NCBI GenBank assembly: GCA_035532735.1
Contig: DATKQM010000066.1
Span: forward strand, 1-64,000
Length of the DNA: 64,000 nt
Direction: 5' to 3'
Source: Chersky-840 sp035532735
GTDB lineage: Bacteria; Actinomycetota; Acidimicrobiia; Acidimicrobiales; UBA8190
Shown here: piece by piece, positions 14,357 through 24,801 of the stretch
How the letters are laid out: every line of letters begins with the position of its first letter
Position numbering within the stretch: position 1 is the first letter of the stretch
Notes under the pieces: model-generated
Databases searched by the model: none
What the model saw: the letters and a program-made list of their open reading frames with translations, nothing else
Told to the model about the DNA's origin: nothing
Made by a program: the position numbers and the translations under genes

Positions 14357-16135
14357 TTAGCGCGAGCGTCGCGACGGTCCGATCGCCGAGTGCTGGGTCT
14401 TGGCGCCATCGGTCCGAGCCGCGGATTGAAGGGCCCACTGCCGCAGGCTCCACAGCGGGCCGAGCCCACCGGGATCGTCGGTGACCCCCGACAACGACGA
14501 CGACCACACGAGCAATGTCGGCTCCGCGAAGAGCGGCAGGGTAGGCATGGCGGTCCACAACGCCTGGTCGATCTGCTGGTAGATGGCATGCGCCTGGGGT
14601 GGTGCCAGCTCCTGGACGGCCTGGGTGAAGAGCGCGTCGATCTTGGGGTCGTCGAAACCCGACCAGTCCTCCGACGATGCCCCACCCGTGATGGCCGGCG
14701 ACGTCGAGAAGACGTTGCCCAGCGCACTCGGATACGCACTGGCGTCGACCGGCACCAGTGCAAGGTCAAAGGCCCCCGTCGGAAGGGCCGAGGTGTCGAG
14801 CTCATCTGTCGACATCGGCGTACTGACCACGTCGAATCCCGCCGCCACGAGCTGCGCGGCCACGATCGGCCCTGCCGCCGCGGACCACGGGTCGTCGGCC
14901 GCCCACACGATGTCGAGGCTCACGGGCTTGCCATGCGCGATCCACGTCCCGTGTCCATCCAGCGAGAATCCGCTCTGTTGGAGCAGGTGCGCCGAAGCGA
15001 CGAGGTCAGCGGTGGCGTAGCCGGTGGAGTCGTCGGCATACCCAGGCTCACCGTTGGGGATGAGGTGGTGATTGTCCTCCCAGACCGAATGGTCCTCGGG
15101 CTGACCAATGCTCTGGACGATCCCGGCTCGATCGACAGCGTGGGCGATCCCCTCGCGCACCGAGACCACGTTCAACGGCGCGTGTCGGACGTTGAATTCG
15201 AGCTGGAGCATGCGCGTGCCCAGCGACGCCTGGCTCTGGAGGACCGGCGACGAAGAGGCCTGGGCCAGAAACGACTGGTCGAACCGACTGGGGTAGGCGA
15301 CCTGGACCTGGCCCTGACCCAACGCCGAGGTCATCGCCCCCTTCGCACCCATGCTCCGCACCGAGATCCTGTCGAGACTCGACGGGCTCCCCCACCAACG
15401 GGGGTTGCGCTGGAGGACTACCTCGGAGCCGGGTTGGTAGGACTGCACCTCGTAGGGCCCCCCCGACACGAAGACCCCGGCGACGAAATGGTCGAAGCCG
15501 TGATTCCACCCCACCTGCTCGGCGACGTGGGCGGGCAGGAGGTCGTCGAACAACGAGGGCCAGTCGGCGAAGGGTGTCCGGAACACGACGGTCACGGTTC
15601 TCCCGTTGTTCGAGCCCGTGAGTGATGCGATGTCGCGGTATCCGAGGGTCGACGCCACCGAGTCCGGCGTGCCATCGACGTCGACGGCACCGCCTTTCTG
15701 GGACTGCCATGCATAGGTGAAGTCGTCGACACTGATGGGTGTCCCGTCCGACCACACCGCCCGGGGGTTGATCTGGTACACGACGGTCTGGGGAGCGAGG
15801 CTGATGACCTCGGCGCTGTCGACCACGTTGGTGTCGAGCTGGGGCGTGAGGTCGGGCCCCACCCGGAACACCTGGGCCCAGATGGCGCTCCCGAGCATCC
15901 GCCCCGCCGGGGTGTCACCCACCGCGGTGTGGTCGTTGAGCGTGGTCGGAACCTGGTCGAGCGCAACCGTGACGGTGCCCCCCTTGCTCGGGACCAACAA
16001 CGGGGCACGGTGGGAAGTCGCGGCGGTCTTGGACGCGGCCGCACCGGCGCCCGAGCCCGAGACGGATCCGCACGCCGCCGCCACGACACAGATCACGACC
16101 GTGGCGGTCACAGCCCAGGGGAATCGAAGGCCCAT
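14357..16135 (-). CDS. ABC transporter substrate-binding lipoprotein, family 5 (peptide/oligopeptide)
   Basis: About 592 residues from ATG 16135; a GTG at 16210 overlapping the secG stop would add 25 residues. The signal peptide ends in a lipobox (VVAAAC, Cys22), so the protein is anchored outside the membrane by lipid. The mature part has the family 5 pattern: GGTVTVALDQVPTTLNDHT at the start, VWSDGTPISVDDFTYAWQ, GPYEVQSYQPGSEVVLQRNP and later LALVPVDASAYPS. Permease and ATPase genes are not adjacent, so it may use the transporter at 35.7-41.6 kb or one elsewhere. It is placed directly after secG. Confidence 0.85.
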   Translation of the reverse strand: MGLRFPWAVTATVVICVVAAACGSVSGSGAGAAASKTAATSHRAPLLVPSKGGTVTVALDQVPTTLNDHTAVGDTPAGRMLGSAIWAQVFRVGPDLTPQLDTNVVDSAEVISLAPQTVVYQINPRAVWSDGTPISVDDFTYAWQSQKGGAVDVDGTPDSVASTLGYRDIASLTGSNNGRTVTVVFRTPFADWPSLFDDLLPAHVAEQVGWNHGFDHFVAGVFVSGGPYEVQSYQPGSEVVLQRNPRWWGSPSSLDRISVRSMGAKGAMTSALGQGQVQVAYPSRFDQSFLAQASSSPVLQSQASLGTRMLQLEFNVRHAPLNVVSVREGIAHAVDRAGIVQSIGQPEDHSVWEDNHHLIPNGEPGYADDSTGYATADLVASAHLLQQSGFSLDGHGTWIAHGKPVSLDIVWAADDPWSAAAGPIVAAQLVAAGFDVVSTPMSTDELDTSALPTGAFDLALVPVDASAYPSALGNVFSTSPAITGGASSEDWSGFDDPKIDALFTQAVQELAPPQAHAIYQQIDQALWTAMPTLPLFAEPTLLVWSSSLSGVTDDPGGLGPLWSLRQWALQSAARTDGAKTQHSAIGPSRRSR

Positions 16136-16206
16136 CGCCCGAGACGGCCCGGAGCGACCGGTCACCGGCGCCGGGGTACGTCGCGCAGCGCCGGCGTGGC
16201 CGGCGG

Positions 16207-16437
16207 TCACTGCAGGCGCAGGGCCAAGGTCACAGTGGTGAAGGTGAAGATGATCGCCACGGTGATCGTGATGCGGTCGAGGTTCTTCTCGACCACGGTC
16301 GAGCCGGCTGCCGCCTGCCCCACCGAGCCACCGAACATGTCCGACAGGCCACCGCCCTTCCCCGAGTGCATGAGGATCAGGAAGATGAGGGCGAACGACA
16401 CCATGAGGTGCAGCACCACGATGGCGATGGTCAGCAC
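16207..16437 (-). CDS. secG: Preprotein translocase subunit SecG
   Basis: A 76-residue protein with two membrane helices (about 3-20 and 53-72) and the conserved SecG segment LILMHSGKGGGLSDMFGG between them. It is the small accessory subunit of the SecYEG channel. It follows tpiA in the same direction, the standard place in Actinomycetota and Firmicutes (gap-pgk-tpiA-secG). About 70 bases separate it from tpiA, so it may be co-transcribed. Confidence 0.93.
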   Translation of the reverse strand: MLTIAIVVLHLMVSFALIFLILMHSGKGGGLSDMFGGSVGQAAAGSTVVEKNLDRITITVAIIFTFTTVTLALRLQ

Positions 16438-16506
16438 GACGTCCTCCTCGGGCGGTCCGGACCGGGCAACGCTACCAAAGGGTCATCTGGCCTCGGCCGT
16501 CGGCCC

Positions 16507-17325
16507 TCACCGACCGGCGGGCGCCACCGCACCCGCGGCCTGGACAATCGCCGCGAAGGTGGCGGCGTCAAGGCTGGCCCCTCCCACCAGGGCGCCGTCC
16601 ACGTCGGGCTGTCCGAGCAGCTCAGCGGCATTCTCGGGGCGTACCGAACCCCCGTACTGGATCCGGACGGCCCGGCCCGCCTCGACCCCGGCCACCTCGC
16701 CCACCACCCCCCGGATGTGCGCACAGGCGGACTCGGCGTCATCGGCGGTGGCAGTCCGGCCCGTGCCGATGGCCCAGATGGGCTCATAGGCGATCACGAG
16801 CCCGGCCACCTGATCGCCCGGGAGCCCCTTGAGCGCGGCGGTCGTCTGCGAGGTCAGGCGGGCCTCGGTCTCGCTGTCCTCGCGTTCCTCCTCGGTCTCG
16901 CCGACACACACGATCGGCGTCATACCGTGACGGATCACGGCTCGGAGCGTCGCCGCCACCACCTCGTCGGTCTGGCCGAAGAACTGCCGACGTTCGGAAT
17001 GGCCCACGATCACGAACGACACGCCCAGTCGGGCCAGCATGGGAGGAGCCACCTCCCCGGTGAACGCACCCTGATCCTCGTGGTAGCAGTGCTGCGCGCC
17101 CAACGCCACGGGGATGGCGCGGTCCTCGATGACGGTCTGCACCGAGCGCAGGCTCGTGAATGCAGGGTGCACCGACACGTCGATCGAGGCCACATCCGCA
17201 GCACCCAGCCGCAACGCCAGGTCCTGGACGGTACGGATCGACTGCAGGTGATCGTGGTGCATCTTCCAGTTCCCGCTCACGAGCGGACGGCGGCGCGCCG
17301 CGCCCGTACCGGTTGTCTTGGACAT
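16507..17325 (-). CDS. tpiA: Triose-phosphate isomerase
   Basis: A 272-residue enzyme interconverting dihydroxyacetone phosphate and glyceraldehyde 3-phosphate. The catalytic set is complete: Lys21 in SGNWKMH, His109 in IVGHSERR, and Glu181 in AYEPIWAIGTG. The phosphate-binding loops IQYGGSVRPENA and GALVGGASLD are near the end. The N-terminal dozen residues are an extra tail. The ATG overlaps the pgk stop by one base (TGATG), which supports this start and an operon gap-pgk-tpiA. Confidence 0.96.
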   Translation of the reverse strand: MSKTTGTGAARRRPLVSGNWKMHHDHLQSIRTVQDLALRLGAADVASIDVSVHPAFTSLRSVQTVIEDRAIPVALGAQHCYHEDQGAFTGEVAPPMLARLGVSFVIVGHSERRQFFGQTDEVVAATLRAVIRHGMTPIVCVGETEEEREDSETEARLTSQTTAALKGLPGDQVAGLVIAYEPIWAIGTGRTATADDAESACAHIRGVVGEVAGVEAGRAVRIQYGGSVRPENAAELLGQPDVDGALVGGASLDAATFAAIVQAAGAVAPAGR

Positions 17326-18536
17326 CAGGCTCCTGTCGTCGGGGCGTTGGATGCGTGGCGCAGCGCCTCGAGCCCGGGCAGGTCACCGTGCTCGAGCAAC
17401 TCGAGTGACGCCCCGCCCCCGGTGGAGACGAAGCTCACCCGGTCGGCCAGGCCCAGATGGTCGAGGGCGGAGACCGAGTCGCCTCCACCCACGATGCTGA
17501 ACCCTTTCGACTCCGCCACGGCCATGGCCACCGTGGCGGTCCCGGCTGCGAATCGCTCGTCCTCGAAGACCCCCATGGGCCCGTTCCAGAACACCGTCCG
17601 GGCCGCCACGATCTCTTCTGCAAAGGCCCCCGCACTCTCGGGCCCGACATCGAGGCCACGCCAGCCCCGGGGGACCTCCGCGCCGACCATCCGGATCTCG
17701 CCGTTGCCGCGCCCACCCGCCCCGACCGTGCCGCCGGGGCCGAGGACCACGACGTCGGTGGGCAACATGATCCGGTCACCGGCCTCTTCCAAGAGCTTGG
17801 CGCAGCTGTCGATGCGCCCGGCGTCGAGCAGCGAGGCGCCGACGTTGTGGCCCTGGGCGGCGAGGAAGGTGAAGGCCATACCCCCGCCCACGACGAGTCG
17901 GTCGACCATGCCCAGCAGAGCCCGCAGGACCCCGAGCTTCTCACCGACCTTGGCTCCGCCCACCACGGCCACGAACGGCCGCACCGGGTCCACGAGCAGT
18001 CCTCCGAGGGTCCCGACCTCGCGCGCCAGCAGGATCCCCGCCGCCGAGGGGAGCACGGTGGGCGGTCCCACGATCGAGCCGTGGGCCCGGTGCGAGGCTC
18101 CGAAGGCGTCGTTGACATAGGCGTCGAAGCCCTCCACCAGCCGACCCACGAAGCCACAGTCGTTGGCCTCCTCGCCCGGGTCGAACCGGAGGTTCTCGAG
18201 CACCCTCACCCCCGGAGCGAGCTCGGCGAGCCGGTCCTGCAACGGGCCCACCGCGTAGCGGGGGTCGGGCGACCCCTTGGGTCGACCCAGATGCGTGCAC
18301 ACCGTCACCTCCGCTCCCCGTCGGGTCAGCCACGACAAAGTGGGAAGCGAGGCCCGGATGCGGAAGTCGTCCTCGACCACGACCTCCCCGTCGGGACCGT
18401 GGCCCAGGGGGACGTTGTAGTCGACCCGGACGAGCACGCGACGCCCCCGCACATCGGGGAGGTCCTCGAGCAGAGGCAGGTCCGCCAGCGGGCCCTGATC
18501 GGGCCGCGCCACGACCGACGCCGTCTCCTTCGACAT
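17325..18536 (-). CDS. pgk: Phosphoglycerate kinase
   Basis: A 403-residue enzyme making ATP from 1,3-bisphosphoglycerate. The N-terminal VLVRVDYNVPLG with the substrate-binding Arg and Asp, the HLGRPKGSPDPRY loop, the hinge, and the C-terminal nucleotide-binding FVSTGGGASLELLEHGDLPG are all present. ATG 18536 gives the usual length; a longer open frame upstream is only the shadow of gap. The gene lies 29 bases after gap and overlaps tpiA by one base. Confidence 0.96.
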   Translation of the reverse strand: MSKETASVVARPDQGPLADLPLLEDLPDVRGRRVLVRVDYNVPLGHGPDGEVVVEDDFRIRASLPTLSWLTRRGAEVTVCTHLGRPKGSPDPRYAVGPLQDRLAELAPGVRVLENLRFDPGEEANDCGFVGRLVEGFDAYVNDAFGASHRAHGSIVGPPTVLPSAAGILLAREVGTLGGLLVDPVRPFVAVVGGAKVGEKLGVLRALLGMVDRLVVGGGMAFTFLAAQGHNVGASLLDAGRIDSCAKLLEEAGDRIMLPTDVVVLGPGGTVGAGGRGNGEIRMVGAEVPRGWRGLDVGPESAGAFAEEIVAARTVFWNGPMGVFEDERFAAGTATVAMAVAESKGFSIVGGGDSVSALDHLGLADRVSFVSTGGGASLELLEHGDLPGLEALRHASNAPTTGA

Positions 18537-18565
18537 CGCTGTGGCTCTGCCCGCCGGGGCCGCGC

Positions 18566-19600
<1,035 letters not shown>

Positions 19601-19606
19601 CAGGCC

Positions 19607-20479
19607 CTATCCGACCAGACGGCCCAGGGCGACCGCCAGTCTCGTCGGATCGTGCGCCCGCCCGTTGGCCTTGGCCAGCGGGGCTTGCACGACCTCGACG
19701 TCGAGCTCGCCGAGGGCGATGGCAGCGGGGTCTGCGAGCACCACATCGACCTCGACCCCGTGCGCGGCGAGCGCGGCCACGTGATCGGCGATGTCGAAGC
19801 CGGCCGTCTCTTTGCCCTCGGGGCCCAAGTTGGCCACGTAGACCCGTCTCCCCGGAGAGCTCCGGATGGCCTCGGCCAGTCCCGGGACCGCCACGGCCGC
19901 CAAGACGCTCGTGAACAACGAGCCGGGGCCGATCACGACCTGGGCGGCGTGGGCCAGGGCGTGCAATGCCACCGGGGACGGCTGGGGATCGGCGGGCACC
20001 AACGACACCCGTCGGATGTCCGAGCTGCGCATGACCTCGGTCTGCCCTTCGACCTCCCCCGCACCGGCCTCGGCCTTGAGCACGACCGGCTCCGAGGCCG
20101 CCGGCACCACCCGCCCCACCGCCCCGAGCAGCCGGGCGGCTTCGTCGAGGCCCTTCTGCGGATCACCCAACGCCCCCATCAACCCGGCGATGACCAGGTT
20201 GCCCAGGGCATGGCCCACCAGCTCCTCGGCTTCGAAGCGCTGCTCGAAGGCGGCCGCCAGAGCCGAGTCCTCCTCCGACAGCGCCACCAGGCACTTGCGG
20301 AGGTCCCCGGGGGGCATGATGTCGAGCTGCCGGCGCAACCGACCCGACGAGCCCCCGTCGTCGGCCACCGACACCACGGCGGTGATCTCGCCCGCGTAGA
20401 GGCGCAGCGCCCGCAAGGTGGCGGCCAGTCCGTGGCCGCCCCCGACCGCCACGACACGGGGCCCCGGTCCCTTCCTCAT
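19607..20479 (-). CDS. yvcK: Gluconeogenesis factor YvcK/CofD family
   Basis: A 290-residue protein of the YvcK family. The start GPRVVAVGGGHGLAATLRAL is the nucleotide-sugar-binding glycine loop, VVSVADDGGSSGRLRR the second conserved motif, and HALGNLVIAGLMGALGD and VVIGPGSLFTSVL are further hallmarks. In other bacteria it binds UDP-GlcNAc and influences wall synthesis and growth on gluconeogenic carbon. It follows rapZ by seven bases, as in most Gram-positives. The CofD 2-phospho-lactate transferase relatives lack this context. Confidence 0.92.
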   Translation of the reverse strand: MRKGPGPRVVAVGGGHGLAATLRALRLYAGEITAVVSVADDGGSSGRLRRQLDIMPPGDLRKCLVALSEEDSALAAAFEQRFEAEELVGHALGNLVIAGLMGALGDPQKGLDEAARLLGAVGRVVPAASEPVVLKAEAGAGEVEGQTEVMRSSDIRRVSLVPADPQPSPVALHALAHAAQVVIGPGSLFTSVLAAVAVPGLAEAIRSSPGRRVYVANLGPEGKETAGFDIADHVAALAAHGVEVDVVLADPAAIALGELDVEVVQAPLAKANGRAHDPTRLAVALGRLVG

Positions 20480-20486
20480 CGGCTTC

Positions 20487-21338
20487 TCATCGGTCGATGT
20501 CCCGGTGGATCACGATGGGCTCCGCCCCGCGCGCCCGTAACCGGTTGCCCAGGTCCTCGGCCAGGGCCACCGAACGGTGCCGGCCCCCGGTACAGCCCAG
20601 CGCGATGGTGAGGTACGACTTGCCCTCCTCCTCGAAGGCAGGCAGGAGGGCACCGACGAGATCGTCCACCCGGTCCAGGAACGGGCCCGTCGCCTCCTGG
20701 CCCAGGACGAAGTCGCGCACCGGATCGTCGAGCCCCGACAGCGGTCGGAGCTCCTCGACCCAGTGGGGATTGGGCAAGAACCGGCAGTCGAGCACGAGAT
20801 CGGCGTCGAGGGGCAGGCCGTGTTTGTACCCGAACGACACCACCGACATGCGCATGTCGGAGTCCGATTGGTCCCCGAAGAGGTCGGTGACGCGCTGGCG
20901 CAGCTGGTTGACGTTGAGCTCGGCCGTGTCGACCACGACATCGGCACGGGCCCGGACCGGCTCCAAGAGGCGCCGCTCGTCGGTGATGGCCTCGGCCACC
21001 TGGCGCTCGAGGATGGGGTGTCGTCGTCGGGTCCCCTCGAAGCGCCGCACCAGGACGTCTTGGGGGGCGTCGAGGTAGACGAGCTGGACCCGATGCCCCT
21101 GGGCCCGGAGCGCGTCGATGGCGGGGAGAGCCTCTTCGACGCGCGCCCCCCCGCCCCGACCGAGCACGAGGGCCACGCGGTCCTGGGTCGACCCGGGCCG
21201 GCCCACGACCTCGGCCACCTCGCTCAGCAGCGAGGGGGGCATGTTGTCGATCACGTACCAGCCCGAGTCCTCGAGCGCGGCCGCGGCCGTGGAACGTCCC
21301 GCCCCCGACATGCCGGTGATCACCAGGTAGTCGCTCAC
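20487..21338 (-). CDS. rapZ: RapZ-like nucleotide-binding protein (YvcJ)
   Basis: A 283-residue P-loop protein starting at GTG 21338, 14 bases after the uvrC stop; the longer open frame upstream overlaps uvrC. The Walker A is ITGMSGAGRSTAAA with Arg in place of Lys, as common in Actinomycetota. GWYVIDNMPPSLL and VYLDAPQDVLVRRFEGTRRR follow, and the C-terminal domain carries the invariant IALGCTGGRHRSVALAE. In enterobacteria RapZ controls amino-sugar metabolism through RNA; in Gram-positives the role is less clear, but the gene is always with yvcK. Confidence 0.92.
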   Translation of the reverse strand: MSDYLVITGMSGAGRSTAAAALEDSGWYVIDNMPPSLLSEVAEVVGRPGSTQDRVALVLGRGGGARVEEALPAIDALRAQGHRVQLVYLDAPQDVLVRRFEGTRRRHPILERQVAEAITDERRLLEPVRARADVVVDTAELNVNQLRQRVTDLFGDQSDSDMRMSVVSFGYKHGLPLDADLVLDCRFLPNPHWVEELRPLSGLDDPVRDFVLGQEATGPFLDRVDDLVGALLPAFEEEGKSYLTIALGCTGGRHRSVALAEDLGNRLRARGAEPIVIHRDIDR

Positions 21339-21351
21339 GTGTCGCCCGTCC

Positions 21352-23454
21352 TCAGCGCCGGGGCCCCGTGCCCCCCTCCCCCGCAGCGGGGTCGGAGGCG
21401 GTCCCTCTTCCATCCTGGCCCAGGACCGGGGCCAACGGCGTGACCGGAAGGGGGAAAGGTGGCCGGGGTGCGGGTGAATGGAGATGGGCGTAGACGGCAT
21501 CGGCCACGGTGTCGGGGAGCCAGGCCAGGCCCCGCAGCTCCTCGACCGGGGCGCCTCGAAGGGCCCGGAGACTGCCGAAATGCCGCAGCAGGCGGGTCCG
21601 GCGGGCAGGACCGAGCCCGGCTACCGCCTCGAGGGTGCTCTTGGTCATCCGTTTGCCCCGGAGGTCGCGGTGATAGGAGATGGCAAAGCGGTGCGCCTCG
21701 TCGCGGACGCGTTGCAAGAGGAACAGCGCGTCGGACCCCCGGGGAATGGGTACGGGGTCCGAGCGTCCCGGGACGAACACCTCCTCGTAGGTCTTGGCCA
21801 GCGCGGCCACAGGGATCTCCTCGGTGAGCCCCAGCTGTTCCAGGACCCGCACCCCCACGCCCAACTGGCCCTTGCCCCCGTCGAGCAGGAGGAGCTGGGG
21901 GGGATAGGCGAAGCGCCGGGCCCGGGCACTGCCGGCGGTGGCATCCTCGCCCCGGGTCTGGGCCCGGGCCTCGAGCAGAGCGGTGAGGCGCCGGGTGAGG
22001 ACTTCCTCCATGGCCGCGTAATCGTCGTTGCCCGGCACGTCGCGAATGCGGAAGCGGCGGTACTCGGACTTCCGGGGCAACCCGTCCTCCAAGACCACCA
22101 TCGACCCCACGTAGTCGGTGCCCTGGAGGTGGCTCATGTCGTAGCACTCGATCCGAAGCGGTGCCTGGGCCAGGCCGAGGACCTGGCGCAACGACTCGAG
22201 GGCCCGGGCCCGGCTGTCGTGATCCGACGCACGGCGCAACCGGTGCCGGGCCAGCTCCTCCCCGGCGTTGCGCGTCACGGTCTGCAACAAGGTGCGCTTG
22301 CCGCCCCGCTGGGGCACCCGCAGGGCGACCGGCGCCCCCCGGCGCTCGGCCAGGAACTGCTCGTAGACCTCGGGCGTCTCGGGGAGATCGGGAACGAGCA
22401 CCTGCCGGGGCACCCCGGGCGCGGCGGTGCCCTCGGTCCCCCACGACCTCGGATCACCTGCCCCCGAGGTCCATCCCGAACTGTCGCCGCCGCGTACCCG
22501 GGCCACCTGGCGCCCTGCGGGCGCCAGGGGCACGGCGTCGCCGTAGAGCTCTTCGAGGACACGGCCCACCAGCTGGGGCCGATTGAGGTCCTCGACCTTG
22601 TCCACCACGAAGGCGCGCCTTCCCACGATCCGGCCCCGGCGGACGTGGAACACGCACACGGCGGCCTCGAGCGGGTCCTCGTCGATGCCCACCACGTCGA
22701 TGTCCTCGGGACGCTCGGTCACCACCTGCTGACGCTCGCAAGCCATCCGCAACGTCGCCAGCCGGTCGCGCAGCCGGGCGGCCCGCTCGAAGTCGAGCTC
22801 TTCGGCGGCTTGTTCCATCTCGGCCCCGAGGCGGCGTTCGACCTCGTCGGTGTCCCCGGCCAGGAAGGCCATGAGGTCGGCCACCATGGTGTCGTACCGG
22901 TCGTGGTCCACCGCTCCGATGCACGGGCCCGAGCACCGCTCGATGTGGAACAACAGACAGGGCTTGCCCAACTTGGTGTGGCGGTCGAGCTTGCGGTCCG
23001 AGCACGTCCGGACCTGGAAGGTCCGCAAGAGGAGGTCGAGGGTGTCGCGGATCGCCCCCACGTGCGCGTAGGGGCCGAAATAGCGGACCTCGGGCCGGCG
23101 TCGGCCCCGGACCACCGCGGCGCGGGGCCATTGGTCGGCGAGGGTCACGGCCATCGAGGGGTAGGACTTGTCGTCGTTCAGCCTGATGTTGAACCGGGGC
23201 CGGTGCTGCTTGATGAGCGTGTACTCGAGGAGGATGGCCTCGACCTCGTTACCCACTTGGATCCATTCGACATGGTCGGCCTGAGACACCATCTGGGCGG
23301 TCCGGGCCGGGAGCGTGGCGGGGTCGGCGAAGTAGTTGCTCAGCCGGCTCCGCAGCGACTTGGCCTTGCCCACGTACAACACCCGGCCCGAGGCGTCGAG
23401 GAACTGGTACGAGCCGGGAGCGTCGGGGATGGTCCCCGGAGACGGGCGGATCAC
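21352..23454 (-). CDS. uvrC: Excinuclease ABC subunit C
   Basis: A 700-residue protein that makes both incisions around DNA lesions in nucleotide excision repair. It has the GIY-YIG nuclease (GSYQFLD at 14-20, VLYVGKAKSLRSRLSNYF at 25-42), a UVR motif about residue 205-240 that binds UvrB, and the RNase-H-like endonuclease with ECYDMSHLQGTDYVGSMVV. Two C-terminal helix-hairpin-helix motifs are present (STLEAVAGLGPARRTRLL, LRGLAWLPDTVADAVYAHL). A Cys cluster (CSDRKLDRHTKLGKPCLLFH) could hold an iron-sulfur site. It starts at GTG 23454 and is divergent from nadA. Confidence 0.95.
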   Translation of the reverse strand: MIRPSPGTIPDAPGSYQFLDASGRVLYVGKAKSLRSRLSNYFADPATLPARTAQMVSQADHVEWIQVGNEVEAILLEYTLIKQHRPRFNIRLNDDKSYPSMAVTLADQWPRAAVVRGRRRPEVRYFGPYAHVGAIRDTLDLLLRTFQVRTCSDRKLDRHTKLGKPCLLFHIERCSGPCIGAVDHDRYDTMVADLMAFLAGDTDEVERRLGAEMEQAAEELDFERAARLRDRLATLRMACERQQVVTERPEDIDVVGIDEDPLEAAVCVFHVRRGRIVGRRAFVVDKVEDLNRPQLVGRVLEELYGDAVPLAPAGRQVARVRGGDSSGWTSGAGDPRSWGTEGTAAPGVPRQVLVPDLPETPEVYEQFLAERRGAPVALRVPQRGGKRTLLQTVTRNAGEELARHRLRRASDHDSRARALESLRQVLGLAQAPLRIECYDMSHLQGTDYVGSMVVLEDGLPRKSEYRRFRIRDVPGNDDYAAMEEVLTRRLTALLEARAQTRGEDATAGSARARRFAYPPQLLLLDGGKGQLGVGVRVLEQLGLTEEIPVAALAKTYEEVFVPGRSDPVPIPRGSDALFLLQRVRDEAHRFAISYHRDLRGKRMTKSTLEAVAGLGPARRTRLLRHFGSLRALRGAPVEELRGLAWLPDTVADAVYAHLHSPAPRPPFPLPVTPLAPVLGQDGRGTASDPAAGEGGTGPRR

Positions 23455-23657
23455 AGCACCACTGTGCCGTAAGGCCACGGCCGGTCGTGCACCACGGCGC
23501 CAGCCGCACGCCCGGCGCGCCAGGGACATAGGATGAGGGCTAAGCGCCGGCCTGGTACCCCGGCGTACATAACGCTCCGAGGCCGACAACCCCGCGGATG
23601 GGCGACCAGGCTGTCCCCGCCGGCCGTAACCGGAGTGCTCCCCGAAGGGGGTCGACC

Positions 23658-24788
23658 ATGTTCCGGTTGCAGCGGGCGCTCCCCGAGCGCTACGTCAACG
23701 CGACACCCGATCAGCTCAGCACGTGGATCGCGCGAGCCAAAGCTTTCCTCGGTTCCCGGGTGCTCATCGTCGGGCACCACTACCAGCGCGACGAGGTGAT
23801 GTGCTGGGCCGATGCCCGGGGCGACTCCTTCGGCCTGTCGCGCACCGCTGCGGACCGACGCGACGCGGACTACATCGTCTTCTGCGGTGTCCATTTCATG
23901 GCCGAGTCCGCCGACATCCTGACCGCCGCCAACCAGCAGGTGATCCTCCCCGACCTCAATGCCGGATGCTCCATGGCCGACATGGCGGATATCGAATCCG
24001 TCGAGGAGGCCTGGGAATCGCTGGCCACCGTCACCGACGTCGAACGCATCGTCCCGGTGACCTACATGAATTCCTCCGCCGCCCTTAAGGCCTTCGTGGG
24101 GCGCCACGGCGGAGCGGTGTGCACGTCGTCGAACGCCCGGGCGGTGCTCACATGGGCTCTGGACCCGGCCGGCACGGCGTCGGTCCGTGGCGACGCGGCC
24201 CGGGGAGACAAGGTCCTCTTCTTCCCCGACCAGCACCTGGGCCGCAACACCGGCTACGAGCTCGGCTGGGGCGCGAGCGACATGCGGGTGTGGAACCCAC
24301 TGCTCGAGATGGGCGGCCTCGACGACACCGACGTCAAAGACGCCACCTTGTTGTTGTGGAAGGGACACTGCTCGGTCCACCAGCGCTTCCGGCCCGAACA
24401 CGTGGACGCCTTTCGAGCTGAGCACCCCGAGGGCCTCGTCTTCATCCACCCCGAATGCGCCCACGACGTGGTCGAGATGGCCGACAAGGTGGGATCCACC
24501 GACTCCATCATCCGGGCCGTGGACGAGGCGCCGGCGGGGTCGGTCATCGGGGTCGGGACCGAGATCCATCTCGTGAAGCGGCTCGATGACGAGCACCCCG
24601 ACAAGACGGTGATGTCGCTCGACCCTCTGGTGTGCCCGTGCTCGACCATGTTCCGGATCGACGCCGCCCACCTGTGCTGGGTGCTCGAGCGCCTCGTGGA
24701 CGGCGAGGTCGTGAACCGCATCACCGTCGAGCCCGACACCGCGGCCTGGGCCCGCACCGCGCTCGAGCGCATGCTCGAGATCACCTGA
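23658..24788 (+). CDS. nadA: Quinolinate synthase A
   Basis: A 376-residue enzyme that condenses iminoaspartate with dihydroxyacetone phosphate to quinolinate, the first NAD ring. Start ATG 23658 has a GAAGGGGG ribosome-binding site. It shows VLIVGHHYQRDEVMCWAD, FCGVHFMAESADIL, LNAGCSMADM, a CTSSNA loop, FFPDQHLGRNTGYELG, FIHPECAHDVVEMAD, VGTEIHLVKRL and LVCPCSTMFRI. The three Cys of the [4Fe-4S] cluster fall in GC-SMA, PEC-AH and CPCSTM. nadB and nadC are not adjacent, which is unusual, and the gene stands alone between uvrC and uvrA. Confidence 0.94.
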   Translation: MFRLQRALPERYVNATPDQLSTWIARAKAFLGSRVLIVGHHYQRDEVMCWADARGDSFGLSRTAADRRDADYIVFCGVHFMAESADILTAANQQVILPDLNAGCSMADMADIESVEEAWESLATVTDVERIVPVTYMNSSAALKAFVGRHGGAVCTSSNARAVLTWALDPAGTASVRGDAARGDKVLFFPDQHLGRNTGYELGWGASDMRVWNPLLEMGGLDDTDVKDATLLLWKGHCSVHQRFRPEHVDAFRAEHPEGLVFIHPECAHDVVEMADKVGSTDSIIRAVDEAPAGSVIGVGTEIHLVKRLDDEHPDKTVMSLDPLVCPCSTMFRIDAAHLCWVLERLVDGEVVNRITVEPDTAAWARTALERMLEIT

Positions 24789-24801
24789 TCGACGCCGACG
24801 C

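Noticed and set aside
21478..23472. Plus-strand open frame of 664 codons opposite uvrC
   Set aside because: Antisense shadow of uvrC; no protein-like pattern and no start with a ribosome-binding site.
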